Part shown: piece after piece, positions 5,114 to 6,136 of the stretch
Position numbering within the stretch: the stretch's first letter is position 1
How the letters are laid out: each line of letters opens with the position of its first letter
DNA from: JBBDWZ01 sp050732575
GTDB lineage: Bacteria > Gemmatimonadota > Gemmatimonadetes > Longimicrobiales > RSA9
NCBI GenBank assembly: GCA_050732575.1
Contig: JBOHRF010000317.1
Span: 1-6,136, forward strand
DNA: 6,136 nt
Reading direction: 5' to 3'
Position numbers and translations under genes: made by a program
Notes under the pieces: model-generated
Told to the model about the DNA's origin: nothing
Seen by the model: the letters and a program-made list of their open reading frames with translations, nothing else
Databases searched by the model: none

Positions 5114-6136
5114 ATGACGGTTCGCCTTCGTTATTCAGCGGCGCTGGCTGCTCCCTGGGTGTGTCGCCGCGCGCTCGTAGTTGCACTCCCCCTGATGCTG
5201 GCTGCTTGCGTCGAGGATGCCATCTCTGCAGATGCTGCACGACCACAATGGACAGTCGCGAGCCTCCCTTAGGACTCGTTGATTGACGACCCGGGTATGC
5301 TTGCCATCGCAAAAGACATTGGCGCGTTCGCAGGCTATTGGTTCGACGATCAAGGGCAGCTTATCGTGGCGATGACCGATATGTCACGTTCGGTAGATGC
5401 GAGAGAGCCGTGCGTTTACGCATGGGCAGCCATGAAACGCGCGTTGGACATGTAGATGGAACCTCGGTCCGCATCGTCACTCGTGGTGCAAAATACTCCT
5501 TCCTCGAACTTGTGCGGTATAAGACTGTTCTTCGGCCTCATGTATTTGAGATTGAAGGCGTTGCAACACTCGATGCAAATGAGGTAAAGAATCGCGTTGA
5601 GATAGGGACGGTAACATCGAGTGCTGAGGCCGCGGTGCGAAGTACATTCATAAAATTGGGGGTTCCTGAGGACGCAGTCGTTTTCGGTACACGCAGCTAT
5701 CCCCGCCCCGCGACCACGAACCGGGGTTGGGCGGGTGAAATTTACGGACAGTCGGTAGTGCAGGTGGTTGGCAGATCGAGACCAGCGCCGGCGGCGGGCT
5801 TCAATGCACGCTCGGTTTCGCCGCACATGATCCTAGCACGGGGGCAGCGCGATTCATCACCAACTCCCATTGCACTGGCGTCAAGTGGGGATATGATGGA
5901 GCAAGTTTCGGTCAGCCTGGTTTTGCCAGCCAGCAGATCGGATACGAAATAGCCGACCCCGATTACATGACTGGCATCTTTAATTGTGGGCTCACGTTCG
6001 ATCGTTGCCGGTATTCGGATGCGGCGTTGATAGCCGCCACAAAGCCCATCTTGCTGGGAACTATAGTGCGTCTCGCCGACTCAACTGTGAGTCTTGCCAT
6101 AGCTCTCTCGTCGTAGATGGAGGGCCCCTCCAGATT
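5114..6136 (+). pseudogene. Broken trypsin/chymotrypsin-like (S1-type) lipoprotein
   Basis: GAGG nine bases before the ATG at 5114 starts a protein with a signal peptide and lipobox LAAC (Cys32). An in-frame TAG (5270-5272) stops it at residue 52. Past the TAG the frame continues sensibly (PGMLAIAKDIGAFAGYWFDD). At the GAGAGAG run (5401-5407) it shifts: the next frame carries AKYSFLELVRYK and DANEVKNRVEIG, as in the propeptide of secreted trypsin-like proteins, to about 5740. At AAATTT (5738-5743) it shifts again to a frame with GLQCTLGF, FITNSHCTG (catalytic His codon 5868-5870) and CRYSDAALI (probable catalytic Asp codon 6018-6020), ending in TAG at 6114-6116. The GDSGGP serine region would lie outside the window. 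Past about 6090 the initial frame gives SSLVVDGGPLQI, so a third shift is possible. Neighbouring genes are intact, so real decay is more likely than poor sequence. Family identity rests on motifs recognised by eye. Confidence 0.78.

Noticed and set aside
5338..5952. A stand-alone 204-residue protein
   Set aside because: Only its middle (about 5405-5738) resembles a protein family, and upstream and downstream parts of the same family continue in other frames. It is a piece of the broken protease gene.

Overview
The window is GC-rich bacterial DNA. Its mix of genes fits Gemmatimonadota or a neighbouring soil phylum: a 6-bladed beta-propeller lipoprotein, a small regulatory-like-domain lipoprotein, a trypsin-like lipoprotein, and a PadR regulator with a Gly-rich N-terminus. 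That assignment is inferred from family resemblance; there is no marker gene here.

From the left, five genes read leftward. (1) The N-terminal 118 residues of a GatA-like amidase run off the edge (1-355). (2) A small membrane-anchored SHOCT-domain protein (415-759) and (3) a PadR-family repressor (774-1343) form a tight operon with padR first. padR has its own promoter, a perfect TTGACA followed by overlapping AT-rich palindromes that look like an operator. A hairpin separates the SHOCT gene from the amidase gene. The stretch 1404-1685 has no clear gene. It holds a 9-bp tandem repeat, small hairpins and one doubtful 27-codon membrane-peptide ORF. (4) A beta-propeller lipoprotein (1686-2906) and (5) a soluble GAF/HisKA/HATPase histidine kinase (3086-4423) follow. 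The kinase has no response regulator beside it.

The intergenic region 4424-4679 lies between divergent genes. It carries a consensus TATAAT box for the kinase and, nearer the rightward gene, an array of 11-bp direct repeats in register with the DNA helix. Rightward, a 122-residue lipoprotein (4680-5048) is followed after 65 bp by a broken gene (5114 to the window end). This is a lipoprotein of the trypsin/chymotrypsin (S1-like) type. Splicing three reading frames recovers a signal peptide, a propeptide-like region and the catalytic His and probable Asp motifs, but an in-frame TAG and at least two frameshifts interrupt it.

No new multi-gene system is evident. The items most worth checking are the decayed protease, the 11-bp phased repeats beside the kinase, and the padR operator.
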